From JAWOFN01 sp046497505 [NCBI: bacterium] (GTDB lineage Bacteria; Blakebacterota; Blakebacteria; Blakebacterales), in contig JAWOFN010000048.1 in the NCBI GenBank assembly GCA_046497505.1, positions 1 to 40,021 on the forward strand: a stretch of 40,021 bases of DNA, in the 5' to 3' direction. How positions within the stretch are numbered: the first letter of the stretch is position 1; each line of letters starts with the position of its first letter. The notes beneath the pieces were generated by a model. The model saw only the letters and a list, made by a program, of their open reading frames with translations. It had not been told where the DNA came from and did no database searches. This document shows, piece after piece, positions 24,112 to 32,247 of this stretch. Both the position numbers and the translations under genes were made by a program.

Positions 24112-24906
24112 TCAATCGCCCCCTTTTCGCTCTCGATAGATGACCGTCTCCTCGTAGCGCAGGTCCACCTGCGCCAGAGGCGCGTGCCGCTCCCGCCCCT
24201 CCTCCACCAGGGCGCCCACCAAAGGCAGGGTCCTGGAGAGGTCGGAACTGCGCAGCAGCACCTCCACCGCGTCGGGCAGCAGTACGAGGGTGATGGCGCC
24301 GTCCGGTCCCGGACGAACCTCCGAGACTCGGTCCAGCAGACGGGGGGCCGAGGCCCGGACCGTCTCGATGGCCCTGGTACTCTTCGTCAAAGCTCTCTCC
24401 CGGGCCTCACCGCGACCTTCCGGCAGGCCGGTGATGAAGGGGAGCGACCCGTAGCGGGCGGGATCGAGACCCTCCAGTTCACGTCCCGAGGCATCGACGC
24501 CCCGTACCGGTGTGCCTTCCAGCAGGGCCGCGGGGACCCTTTCGGTGACTTCGATGATCACGGACGCGGGCAGGCTCCTGCGCACCGCCACCCGCTCCAC
24601 CAGGGGGTGCTGTGCCACCCGGGCACCCAGACCCTCCATGTCCTCCGGACCCATCTTCGCACCCCGGACCTGCACGGTCCGGGTGAGGGCCAGCAGCTCC
24701 GCCCCTTCCAGGAACCGGGTGCCCTCCACCCGGATCTCCTCCACGGTGAAGTCCGCCGCGCCCGAGAGGCCCGCGAGCGCCATCCGGGCGAAGAAGCCCA
24801 TCGCGGCGACCAGCACCAGCATCCCCGCCGCCCCCTTGAGACGGTCGAGGAAGCGGGTCCTGCGACGGCTGCGCGCCCTCCGGCTGCTGCTTCGGGATCG
24901 GCTCAC
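24112..24906 (-). CDS. ftsQ: Cell division protein FtsQ/DivIB
   Basis: A 264-residue bitopic protein. A very basic cytoplasmic tail rich in Arg/Ser (1-20) leads into one membrane helix (about 27-48) and a POTRA domain from ADFTVEEIRVEGTRFLEG through VERVAVRRSLPASVIIEV. The C-terminal beta domain (YGSLPFITGL onward) fits FtsQ, which links FtsK to FtsBL. GTG 24906 overlaps the murB stop as GTGA. Sequence identity in FtsQ is always low; position and layout carry the call. Confidence 0.92.
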   Translation of the reverse strand: MSRSRSSSRRARSRRRTRFLDRLKGAAGMLVLVAAMGFFARMALAGLSGAADFTVEEIRVEGTRFLEGAELLALTRTVQVRGAKMGPEDMEGLGARVAQHPLVERVAVRRSLPASVIIEVTERVPAALLEGTPVRGVDASGRELEGLDPARYGSLPFITGLPEGRGEARERALTKSTRAIETVRASAPRLLDRVSEVRPGPDGAITLVLLPDAVEVLLRSSDLSRTLPLVGALVEEGRERHAPLAQVDLRYEETVIYRERKGGD

Positions 24907-25925
24907 GAGTCCCCCTCACCCCGGCTTCCGAAGCCGCGTTCGCTCCGGCGCCGGTCGGCCATGGGATGCCCGGCCGGGACCCAGACCCGCGGCGGGAGAG
25001 GGTCGGCATCGAACCCCACCGTGACCACCTCCCGTTCCAGTCCCACCCCCGTCCGCTCCTCCACGATGCGCTGTACCCGGTCGATGAGGCGCCGTACCTG
25101 GGCCGCGGTGGCACCCCCGGTGTTCACCAGGTAGTTGGCGTGGAGGGAGCTGATCTCCACCGGTCCCTCCGAGGCGCTCTTCAGACCGCACGACTCGATG
25201 AGTCTCCCCGCCGCGTCGCCTTCCGGGTTCTTGAACACGCTCCCCACGCTCAGCACCCCGGCGGGCTGGGTCGCCATGCGATGCTGCAGCAGCTCCTCCA
25301 TCCGCCGGGCCGCCGCTCCCTCTTCGGCGGCGGGATGCAGGCGGAGTTCCACGGCCCCGATGATGCTCCCCCGGGGGAGACTGGAGGAACGGTAGGCGAG
25401 CCCCAGGGCCTCGGCCTCCACCTCCACCGTATGGACCTCGGGCGGCGGGGTGACCACCGTCACCCGTTCCAGAGCGTCCCGGATGTCCCCTCCCCGGCCC
25501 CCTGCGTTCATGACCGCCGCGCCGCCGATGCTCCCCGGCACCCCGGTGAGCCCCTCCATCCCGCTCATATCCCGGCGGGCCGCCCACCTCACCACCCGGG
25601 CGGTGGCCACCCCCGCCCCCAGGCGGAGGTACCCGGGTTCGGGCTCCTCCCACCCCTGCAGAGCGTCGGTGAGTACCACCACCCCGTCGAACCCCTCATC
25701 GGAGATCAGCATGTTGCTGCCGCCCCCCATGGGCATGTAGGGCACGCCCATCTCCCCCAGGGTGTCCACCAGGCGCCGGAGACTGGCCAGATCGGGGGGG
25801 CGGACCAGGGCCCGGCACCTTCCCCCCACCTTCAGGCTGGTATAGGCGGCCAGCCGCTCCTCCATGCGGATCTCCCCCACGTGGGAACGCTCGAGTGCCG
25901 CCTGCAGGGCCCGGATGCGCATCAT
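24903..25925 (-). CDS. murB: UDP-N-acetylenolpyruvoylglucosamine reductase
   Basis: A 340-residue FAD enzyme that reduces UDP-GlcNAc-enolpyruvate to UDP-MurNAc. Motifs: YTSLKVGGRC (about 28-37), GGGSNMLISDEGFDGVV, GLTGVPGSIGGAAVMNAGG, AYRSSSLP, and GSVFKNPEGDAAGRLIE with the catalytic Ser of GSVF. The last 30 residues (from about VPAGHPM) are a basic tail not needed for the fold. ATG 25925 overlaps the murC stop as ATGA. Confidence 0.97.
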   Translation of the reverse strand: MMRIRALQAALERSHVGEIRMEERLAAYTSLKVGGRCRALVRPPDLASLRRLVDTLGEMGVPYMPMGGGSNMLISDEGFDGVVVLTDALQGWEEPEPGYLRLGAGVATARVVRWAARRDMSGMEGLTGVPGSIGGAAVMNAGGRGGDIRDALERVTVVTPPPEVHTVEVEAEALGLAYRSSSLPRGSIIGAVELRLHPAAEEGAAARRMEELLQHRMATQPAGVLSVGSVFKNPEGDAAGRLIESCGLKSASEGPVEISSLHANYLVNTGGATAAQVRRLIDRVQRIVEERTGVGLEREVVTVGFDADPLPPRVWVPAGHPMADRRRSERGFGSRGEGDS

Positions 25926-27313
25926 CCCCTCCCCTCCCCCTCTTCAAGCAGCCGCAGCAGCTCCTCGGCGGCCTTCCAGATGCTGCCCGCACCCATGGTG
26001 ATGACCAGATCCCCCTCCCGGACGATCTCCGCCAGCTCGACGCTCACCCGGGCGGCGTCCTCCACGTAGTGTACCTGCCGGTGCCCCTGACTCCGTGCCG
26101 CGGAGGCCACCAGCTCCCCGCTCACGCCGGGGATGGGGGCCTCCCGAGCAGGGTAGACGTCGGTGACCACCAGCACGTCCGAGTCGAGCAGGGCCGCCCC
26201 GAAGTCCCCGGCGAAGTCCCGTGTCCGGGTGTAGAGATGGGGCTGGAATACGGCCACGATGCGCCGCTCGTACCCTGCCCGGGCGGCCTGCAGGGTGGCG
26301 GCCACCTCGGTGGGGTGGTGGGCGTAGTCGTCGACGACCGCCACACCGGCCGCCTCCCCCTTCACCTCGAACCGCCTGGCCACGCCGGTGAATCCCCTCA
26401 AGGCCTCCAGCATGGCCCGACGGTCCAGGTCGAGGTGCAGCCCCACTCCCAGGGCGGCCAGGGCGTTCCGGATGTTGTGCAGTCCCGGGACCTGCAGCTC
26501 CACCGTTCCCAGTTCCTCTCCCTGCCAGCTCACCTCGAAGCGGCTCCCCAGCCCTTCGAAACGCACATCCCGGGCCCGCACGTCCGCCTGGCTGGTGACC
26601 CCGTAGCTCACCAGGGCCCGGTCGATCACCGGCAGCAGGCTCCGTACCCCCGCATCGTCCAGACACGCCACCACGGCACCGTAGAAAGGCACCTTGTTGG
26701 CGAACTCGGCGAAGGCCTCCCGCATCGAGTCGTAGTCGCCGTAGGTGTCCAGGTGCTCCGCCTCGACGTTGGTGATCACCGCCACGGTGGGGAAGAGCCG
26801 GAGGAAGGAGCGGTCGAACTCGTCCGCCTCCGCCACCAGGTAGTCCCCCTCCCCCAGGGAGGCGCTGGTACCGAGTGCGTTCACCTTCCCCCCCACGATG
26901 AGCGTGGGGTCGAGACCGGCGGCGGCCAGGACCCCGCCCGTCATGCTCGTGGTGGTGGTCTTCCCGTGGGTACCCGCCACGCCGATGCTGAAGTGCATGC
27001 GCATCAGCTCGCCCAGCATCTCCGCCCTCCGGATCACCGGGATCTTCAGCTCGGTGCCCCGGACCACCTCCGGGTTGTCCGGCTTCACCGCGCTGGAATA
27101 GACCACCGCGTGGGCGCCCTCCACATGCTCGGCGGCGTGCCCCTCGTGGACGACCGCCCCGAGTCCCTCCAGGTGGCGGGTGACCTCGGTGAGACGCAGG
27201 TCGCTCCCGGTGACCTCGTATCCCTGGTGCAGGAGCAGCTCGGCGATCCCGCTCATGCCGATGCCCCCGATCCCCACGAAATGGATCCGTTCGATGCGCG
27301 TGAAGCGTGTCAT
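25922..27313 (-). CDS. murC: UDP-N-acetylmuramate-L-alanine ligase
   Basis: A 463-residue Mur ligase adding L-Ala to UDP-MurNAc. N-terminal Rossmann part: HFVGIGGIGMSGIAELLL. ATP loop: AGTHGKTTTTSM. Central domain motif EADEFDRSFLRLFP and DDYAHHPTEV, typical of MurC. The ATG 27313 start overlaps the murG stop as ATGA and puts the VGIGGIGMSG motif close to the N-terminus as usual. Confidence 0.97.
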   Translation of the reverse strand: MTRFTRIERIHFVGIGGIGMSGIAELLLHQGYEVTGSDLRLTEVTRHLEGLGAVVHEGHAAEHVEGAHAVVYSSAVKPDNPEVVRGTELKIPVIRRAEMLGELMRMHFSIGVAGTHGKTTTTSMTGGVLAAAGLDPTLIVGGKVNALGTSASLGEGDYLVAEADEFDRSFLRLFPTVAVITNVEAEHLDTYGDYDSMREAFAEFANKVPFYGAVVACLDDAGVRSLLPVIDRALVSYGVTSQADVRARDVRFEGLGSRFEVSWQGEELGTVELQVPGLHNIRNALAALGVGLHLDLDRRAMLEALRGFTGVARRFEVKGEAAGVAVVDDYAHHPTEVAATLQAARAGYERRIVAVFQPHLYTRTRDFAGDFGAALLDSDVLVVTDVYPAREAPIPGVSGELVASAARSQGHRQVHYVEDAARVSVELAEIVREGDLVITMGAGSIWKAAEELLRLLEEGEGRG

Positions 27314-28467
27314 GCCCCGCCCCCTTCCAGACGCATCAGGGCGGCCTCCCGGCTCTCCTCGTCCACACCCCGGGCGATCTCGACCAGACCCCGGGCGATG
27401 GTCCGGGCCGCCCCGGTGTGTCCCAGGCTCGCCGCCTGCGCCCTCATCGACTCCAGGCCGTTCCGCGCATCCAGCAGGGCACGCACCCGGCGGGCCAGGT
27501 AGCCGGGGGTGAGGTCGGACTCGGGGAGGACCACGGCGGCACCCGTATCCTCCATGGCCCGGGCGTTCGCCTGCTGGTGTCCCCCGGCCGATGTGGGGAG
27601 GGGGACCAGGATGGAGGGGACACCGTAGGCGGTGAGTTCGGCGATCGTGGAGGCCCCGGCACGGCAGACCGCCAGGTCCGCCGCCGACCACGCCTGCTCC
27701 ATGGCATCGATGTAGGGGAGCACGAGCACCCGTTCCCGGTACTCCCCGCCCAGTTCCTCCCGCTTCCCCTCGGCCATCGCCTCTCCCTCCTCACCCGTCT
27801 GCCAGAGCAGCGTGAGGTCCGGGACCTGGAAAAGGTCCTTCAGGGCCCCGGCCACCGCCCTGTTCAACGCGGCGGAGCCCTGGGAGCCCCCGGTGACCAG
27901 GAGCACCCGGGCGTCGGGGGGGAGACCGAGGGTATCCCGTGCCCGCTCCCTTGGGACCGGGTCGGGGCGCCGCATGGGGGTGCCCACGATCTCCAGTCCC
28001 GACCGCTCCCCCAGGACCTCCATGGCCGCGTGCCCGGTGACATAGGTCTTCCGGGCGAGGGGACTGAGCATCCGGATGGTGAGCCCCGGCCGGGCGTCCA
28101 GGGCCACCAGGGCCACCGGTACGCCCAGCATCCGGGCCGCCAGAAGCGCGGGCCCGGAGACGAAGCCGCCGGTCCCGAAGGCCACGTTGGGGCGGAGCCG
28201 GAGCACCGCCCACACGCTCTGGAAGAACCCGGCGGCCAGGCGGAGGGGGAAGAGGAGGTTCCGGACCACCTCCCCGCGGTGGAAGCCTTCGGTCCAGAGG
28301 GTCCGGTAGGGCCGGTGCTGGGCGTCCAGTACCCGTTCCTCCAGACCCCGGCGGCTCACCGCGAAGAGACTCCGGGTCCCCTCCATGGCGGCCTCCAGCT
28401 CCTCCACCACGGCCAGGGCCGGGTAGAGATGACCGCCACTCCCCCCTGCCGCGATCCAGACCCTCAT
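27310..28467 (-). CDS. murG: MurG-type UDP-GlcNAc transferase, atypical acceptor motif
   Basis: A 385-residue GT28 enzyme converting lipid I to lipid II at the inner membrane face. Conserved: GGSGGHLYPAL (8-18), GGFVSGP (100-106), GGSQGS, CRAGASTIAEL and the donor-site PTSAGGHQQANA. In E. coli MurG the next block is HEQN; here it is V121-A-L-D124, and the Asn that follows (E. coli Asn134) is Ile131. H, E and N of that block are reported essential there, so this MurG is unusual. ATG 28467 overlaps ftsW as ATGA, and it lies in the expected slot between ftsW and murC. Confidence 0.93.
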   Translation of the reverse strand: MRVWIAAGGSGGHLYPALAVVEELEAAMEGTRSLFAVSRRGLEERVLDAQHRPYRTLWTEGFHRGEVVRNLLFPLRLAAGFFQSVWAVLRLRPNVAFGTGGFVSGPALLAARMLGVPVALVALDARPGLTIRMLSPLARKTYVTGHAAMEVLGERSGLEIVGTPMRRPDPVPRERARDTLGLPPDARVLLVTGGSQGSAALNRAVAGALKDLFQVPDLTLLWQTGEEGEAMAEGKREELGGEYRERVLVLPYIDAMEQAWSAADLAVCRAGASTIAELTAYGVPSILVPLPTSAGGHQQANARAMEDTGAAVVLPESDLTPGYLARRVRALLDARNGLESMRAQAASLGHTGAARTIARGLVEIARGVDEESREAALMRLEGGGA

Positions 28468-29615
28468 GCCCGCCCTCCTTCCCCCGGGAGGTCCTCCAGG
28501 GCGGCCTCCCGGCTCACGCTCAGGAGCACCCCCACCCCCGCCAGGCTGAAGAGCAGCGAGGACCCGCCGTACGAGATGAAGGGGAGGGCCAGGCCCGTGG
28601 CGGGGAGGGTGGAGGTCACCACCCCCACGTTCAGCAGCACGTAGAGCCCGAGGGTCATGGAGATGCCGGCGGCCAGCAGGGCACCGGTGATGTCGGGGGC
28701 GTGCCGTGCGATACGGAGTCCCCGGACCACCAGGACCAGGAAGAGCACCAGGGTGAGGACCGCACCCGCGAAACCCAGTTCCTCCCCCACGATGCTGAAT
28801 ATGAAGTCGTTGAACGGTTCGGGGAGGAACCGCAGCTTCTGGACCGAGTTCCCCAGACCCCGTCCCAGGATACCCCCGCTCCCCAGACCGATGAGGGACT
28901 GCCACACCTGGTAGTTGGCGCCCTGCAGGTCGCTCCCCCCTTCCAGGAAGGCGGAGATGCGGGTCCTCCGGTAGGGACTGCTCATCAGGAAGACCCAGAC
29001 CGGTGCCGCCGCGCTCAGCGCCAGGGCCCCCAGATGGACGAGGCGGGCCCCCGCCAGGTAGATCATCCCGCCGCAGATGAGGGCCAGGGCCGCGGCGGTG
29101 GAGAAGTCCGGTTCGGCCAGTATGAGTACGCAGGCCCCCGCCACCGGTGCCAGGATGGGGAGCAGACCCTCGCGGAACGCGCCCAGATCCTCCCGCCGCC
29201 GGGTCAGTGTGTCGGCCAGCCAGAGGATCAGGGCGAAGCGAGCCAGGTCGGAGGGCTGGAAGGTGAGGGGGCCCAGGGCCATCCACCGGTTGGCCCCCTT
29301 CGCCCCCACCCCCCCCAGGCTGGGCATGAGCACCAGGACCAGACCGACGAAGGAGAGGATGAGCAGGGGCCGGCCCAGCCGGGCCACCGGGACGTATCGG
29401 GCCCGGGAGAGGACGGCCATGATGACCAGGCCGATGACCGCACGCACCAGGTGCCGCTTCAGGTAGAAGGCCGGGTCCCCATGGGAGGCGGCCGCCACAC
29501 TGGAGGAAGCGGAGTACACCATCACCGTACCCAGCCCCACCAGGAGCAGGGTCACGGTCAGGATCGTGCGGTCCGCGGACCGCCGGGACCGCTTCTGTCC
29601 CGTGCTGTGGCTCAA
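28464..29615 (-). CDS. ftsW: Peptidoglycan glycosyltransferase FtsW
   Basis: A 383-residue SEDS protein that polymerises lipid II at the septum with FtsI. About ten membrane helices. Signatures: YSASSSVAAASHGDPAFYLK near the start, FQPSDLARFALILWLAD, NSVQKLRFLPEPFNDFIFS (with the catalytic Asp), EELGFAGA, and LPFISYGGSSL near the end. The start is taken as TTG 29615, which overlaps the murD stop as TTGA; no ATG or GTG lies between it and the first helix. An upstream ATG in the same open frame would run 250 bp into murD and is rejected. Confidence 0.93.
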   Translation of the reverse strand: MSHSTGQKRSRRSADRTILTVTLLLVGLGTVMVYSASSSVAAASHGDPAFYLKRHLVRAVIGLVIMAVLSRARYVPVARLGRPLLILSFVGLVLVLMPSLGGVGAKGANRWMALGPLTFQPSDLARFALILWLADTLTRRREDLGAFREGLLPILAPVAGACVLILAEPDFSTAAALALICGGMIYLAGARLVHLGALALSAAAPVWVFLMSSPYRRTRISAFLEGGSDLQGANYQVWQSLIGLGSGGILGRGLGNSVQKLRFLPEPFNDFIFSIVGEELGFAGAVLTLVLFLVLVVRGLRIARHAPDITGALLAAGISMTLGLYVLLNVGVVTSTLPATGLALPFISYGGSSLLFSLAGVGVLLSVSREAALEDLPGEGGRA

Positions 29616-30997
29616 CCTTCTCCTCCGCTCTCGGTGATGCGCCGTACCGCCCCGGTGAAGACCCGGCCGCGGTGCTTGTAGTCGTCGAACATGTCGAAGC
29701 TGGAGCATGCCGGAGCCATGAGGACCACACCCTCCGGCCGCGCCAGCTCCCACGCCCGTCCCACCGCCTCCTCGAGGGAATCCGCCTCGTGGAGGGGGAC
29801 ACTCCCCTCCAGTTCGGCCAGCAGGTGGGGCCGGGCCTCCCCGATGAGCACGGCCGCCTTCCCGCACCGCGCCAGTTCCCGTGCCAGCGGGGCGTAGGAA
29901 GAACCCTTGTGCTTCCCGCCGGCGATGAGGACCACCCCTTCGTCGAAGCCGGTGAGCGCCGCCCGTGCGGCGTCGGTGTTGGTGGCCTTCGAGTCGTTGT
30001 AGAAGACCACGCCCTCCCGCTCCCCCACCCGCTCCAGCCGGTGGGACAGCGCCTTGAAACCTCTCAACGCCTCCTCGATCTGCTCCCGTCCCGCCCCGTA
30101 GCGGGCCGCCGCGGCCGCCGCGGACATGGCGTTGGCCGCGTTGTGCTCCCCCGGGAGGGGCACCGAAGAGAGGGAGAAGAGCACCCGCTCCTCCATCCCC
30201 GGCAGGGCGGCGACGGCCGCTTCCCCCCCTCCCCGCCGCTCGACCCAGACCCCGGGACGCTGGGGCCCGGAGAGGCGGGAGACGGGGATCCGGAATCCCG
30301 GTGCCGGGGCGGAGACCCTCACCGCTCCCGGGTCGTCCGCGCCGAAGAGGGCCCAGTCCTCCTCCTCCTGTCCCTCCCAGAGACGGGCCTTGGCCGCCGA
30401 GTAGGCCGCCATGTCCGGGTAGCGGTCCAGGTGGTCGGGGGTGACGTTGAGCAGCACCCCCGTGTGGGCCCGGAAGTCCTCCACCCGCTCCAGCTGGAAG
30501 CTGGAGAGTTCCAGCACCATGACCTCGATGTCCGGCTCTTCCAGGACCAGGTCCGAGAAGGCCCGCCCCAGGTTCCCCCCGGCGGCCGCCCGCACCCCGG
30601 CCCGCTGGAGCATGGCTGCGCAGAGGGAGGTGGTGGTGGATTTCCCGTTGCTCCCGGTGATGCCCACGATGCGGCCGTCGAAGGACCAGGAGGCGGCCTC
30701 CACCTCGCTCACCACCTTCCGCCCCGCAGCCAGGGCCTCCGCGGCGGGTCCGGCGGACGGGTCCACACCGGGGCTGAGGACCACCAGGTCCGCGCTCTCG
30801 GTGAGGCCGGGCCTGTGCCCGCCGGTCTCGACCTCCACCCCCGCTCCCCGGAGGTCGTCGAGTTCCGCCCCGGCCCCCTCGGGGCGGCCGGAGTCGGAGG
30901 CCAGGACCCGTGCGCCCCGGGCCGACAGAAGGCGTGCCGCCGCCCGCCCGGAGACCCCCAGTCCGATGACCACCGCCCGCTTCCCGCCCAGGTCCAC
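29612..30997 (-). CDS. murD: UDP-N-acetylmuramoyl-L-alanine-D-glutamate ligase
   Basis: A 461-residue Mur ligase adding D-Glu. N-terminal VVIGLGVSGRAAARLL, ATP loop GITGSNGKSTTTSL, ELSSFQLER, NVTPDHLDRYPDM, and NDSKATNTDA, all typical of MurD. GTG 30997 has GGAAGGAG nine bases upstream, which overlaps the end of a short ORF between mraY and murD. Confidence 0.96.
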   Translation of the reverse strand: MDLGGKRAVVIGLGVSGRAAARLLSARGARVLASDSGRPEGAGAELDDLRGAGVEVETGGHRPGLTESADLVVLSPGVDPSAGPAAEALAAGRKVVSEVEAASWSFDGRIVGITGSNGKSTTTSLCAAMLQRAGVRAAAGGNLGRAFSDLVLEEPDIEVMVLELSSFQLERVEDFRAHTGVLLNVTPDHLDRYPDMAAYSAAKARLWEGQEEEDWALFGADDPGAVRVSAPAPGFRIPVSRLSGPQRPGVWVERRGGGEAAVAALPGMEERVLFSLSSVPLPGEHNAANAMSAAAAAARYGAGREQIEEALRGFKALSHRLERVGEREGVVFYNDSKATNTDAARAALTGFDEGVVLIAGGKHKGSSYAPLARELARCGKAAVLIGEARPHLLAELEGSVPLHEADSLEEAVGRAWELARPEGVVLMAPACSSFDMFDDYKHRGRVFTGAVRRITESGGEG

Positions 30998-31003
30998 GTC
31001 CGT

Positions 31004-31141
31004 CTACTCCTTCCGTCCCCGGTCCTGATCCCGACCCCGGGATTCCTTTTTCTTCTTCCCCTCACCGCTGCCCGCCGGTCCCTCCGCGGGCGGCGCCGGG
31101 AGTGCCCCTCCCGCTTTCTTCGCCAGGTTGAACTCCAGCAC
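31004..31141 (-). CDS. Short basic ORF between mraY and murD, hypothetical
   Basis: A 45-residue ORF starting at GTG 31141 (GGGGGG just upstream) and ending TAG 31004-31006. It fills the 155-bp gap between mraY (11 bp away) and murD (6 bp away) almost exactly, which in this tightly packed operon suggests a real gene. The product starts with LEFNLAKKAGG, continues Ala/Pro/Gly-rich and ends with KKKKESRGRD plus more basic residues; no membrane segment or known domain. Alternatively it is only the leader holding the murD ribosome site. Confidence 0.45.
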   Translation of the reverse strand: MLEFNLAKKAGGALPAPPAEGPAGSGEGKKKKESRGRDQDRGRKE

Positions 31142-31152
31142 GTCGACCCCCC

Positions 31153-32244
31153 TCAGCGGATCTTGAAGGTGGAGAGGCTGAAGAGGGCGAGCATGATGCC
31201 CAGGATCCAGAACCGGATGACGACCTTCGACTCCGGCCACCCCTTCAGCTCGAAATGATGATGGAGGGGGGCCATGCGGAAGACCCGCCTGCCCCCGCGC
31301 CAGCGGTAGGAGGCCACCTGGATGAGCACCGAGGCAGCCTCGATGACGAACACGCCCCCCACGATGATGAGGAGCAGCTCCTTCTTCAGGAGCAGGGCCA
31401 TGCCGGCCAGCGCACCGCCCAGTGCCATCGATCCCGTGTCTCCCATGAAGACCTGGGCCGGATGGGCGTTGAACCAGAGGAACCCCAGGCACGCACCCAG
31501 CAGGGACATGCCGAAGATGGTCAGCTCCCCCGAACCCGGGAGGAACGCGATGTTCAGATAGGCGGCGGTGTCGACCCGCCCGGTGACGTAGGCCATGATG
31601 GTGAAGGCCAGGGCGGCGATCCCCACCAGCCCGATGGCCAGTCCGTCCAGCCCGTCGGTGAGGTTCACCGCGTTGCTGGTGGCGGTGATGACCAGGACCA
31701 CCACGGGCACGTAGAGCAGCCCGAAGTCGAGCATGGTGTCCTTCATGAAGGGGATCATGGTCTGGCTGGCCACCTCGGGAGGGGGGGGAGGCCAGGTGAT
31801 CATGATGACCCCCACCACCAGACCGAGGGTGATCTGTCCCAGCAGCTTGTAGCGGGCGACCAGTCCCTTCGGATATCGCCGCACCGTCTTCAGGTAGTCG
31901 TCCAGGAAACCCACCAGCCCCATCCACACCGTGCAGAGGAGGATGATCCAGGTGTAGCTGGTATCGAGGGCGGACCAGAGCAGGGTGGGGATCACCACCG
32001 CCGCCACCACCAGGACCCCCCCCATGGTGGGGGTGCCCGCCTTGGTGAGGTGGGTGGCGGGACCGTCCGCCCGGATGTGCTCCCGCAGCTGCCATCGGGT
32101 CAGCTGCCGGATGAGCCATCCCCCGAGGAGGAAGCAGATCAGCAGGGCCGTGATGGCGGCGTAGGCGGACCGGAAGGTGATGTAGCCGAACAGGCGCATG
32201 AACCCGATCTGGTCGGCCAGCGGGAAGAAGAGATGATAGAACAC
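31153..32244 (-). CDS. mraY: Phospho-N-acetylmuramoyl-pentapeptide-transferase
   Basis: A 363-residue membrane enzyme that makes lipid I. About ten helices. Signatures: KAGTPTMGGVL, GFLDDYLK (paired Asp), NLTDGLDGLA, WFNAHPAQVFMGDTGS and the HHHFE motif (PLHHHFELKGW) near the C-terminus. GTG 32244 lies 3 bp after the murF stop; GGGGAGGAGG inside the murF end serves as its ribosome site. Confidence 0.98.
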   Translation of the reverse strand: MFYHLFFPLADQIGFMRLFGYITFRSAYAAITALLICFLLGGWLIRQLTRWQLREHIRADGPATHLTKAGTPTMGGVLVVAAVVIPTLLWSALDTSYTWIILLCTVWMGLVGFLDDYLKTVRRYPKGLVARYKLLGQITLGLVVGVIMITWPPPPPEVASQTMIPFMKDTMLDFGLLYVPVVVLVITATSNAVNLTDGLDGLAIGLVGIAALAFTIMAYVTGRVDTAAYLNIAFLPGSGELTIFGMSLLGACLGFLWFNAHPAQVFMGDTGSMALGGALAGMALLLKKELLLIIVGGVFVIEAASVLIQVASYRWRGGRRVFRMAPLHHHFELKGWPESKVVIRFWILGIMLALFSLSTFKIR

Positions 32245-32247
32245 CTG

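Noticed and set aside
29616-29867. Longer start for FtsW inside murD
   Set aside because: It would overlap murD by over 250 bp and add a Gly/Arg-rich stretch with no FtsW counterpart; TTG 29615 with TTGA coupling fits the operon.
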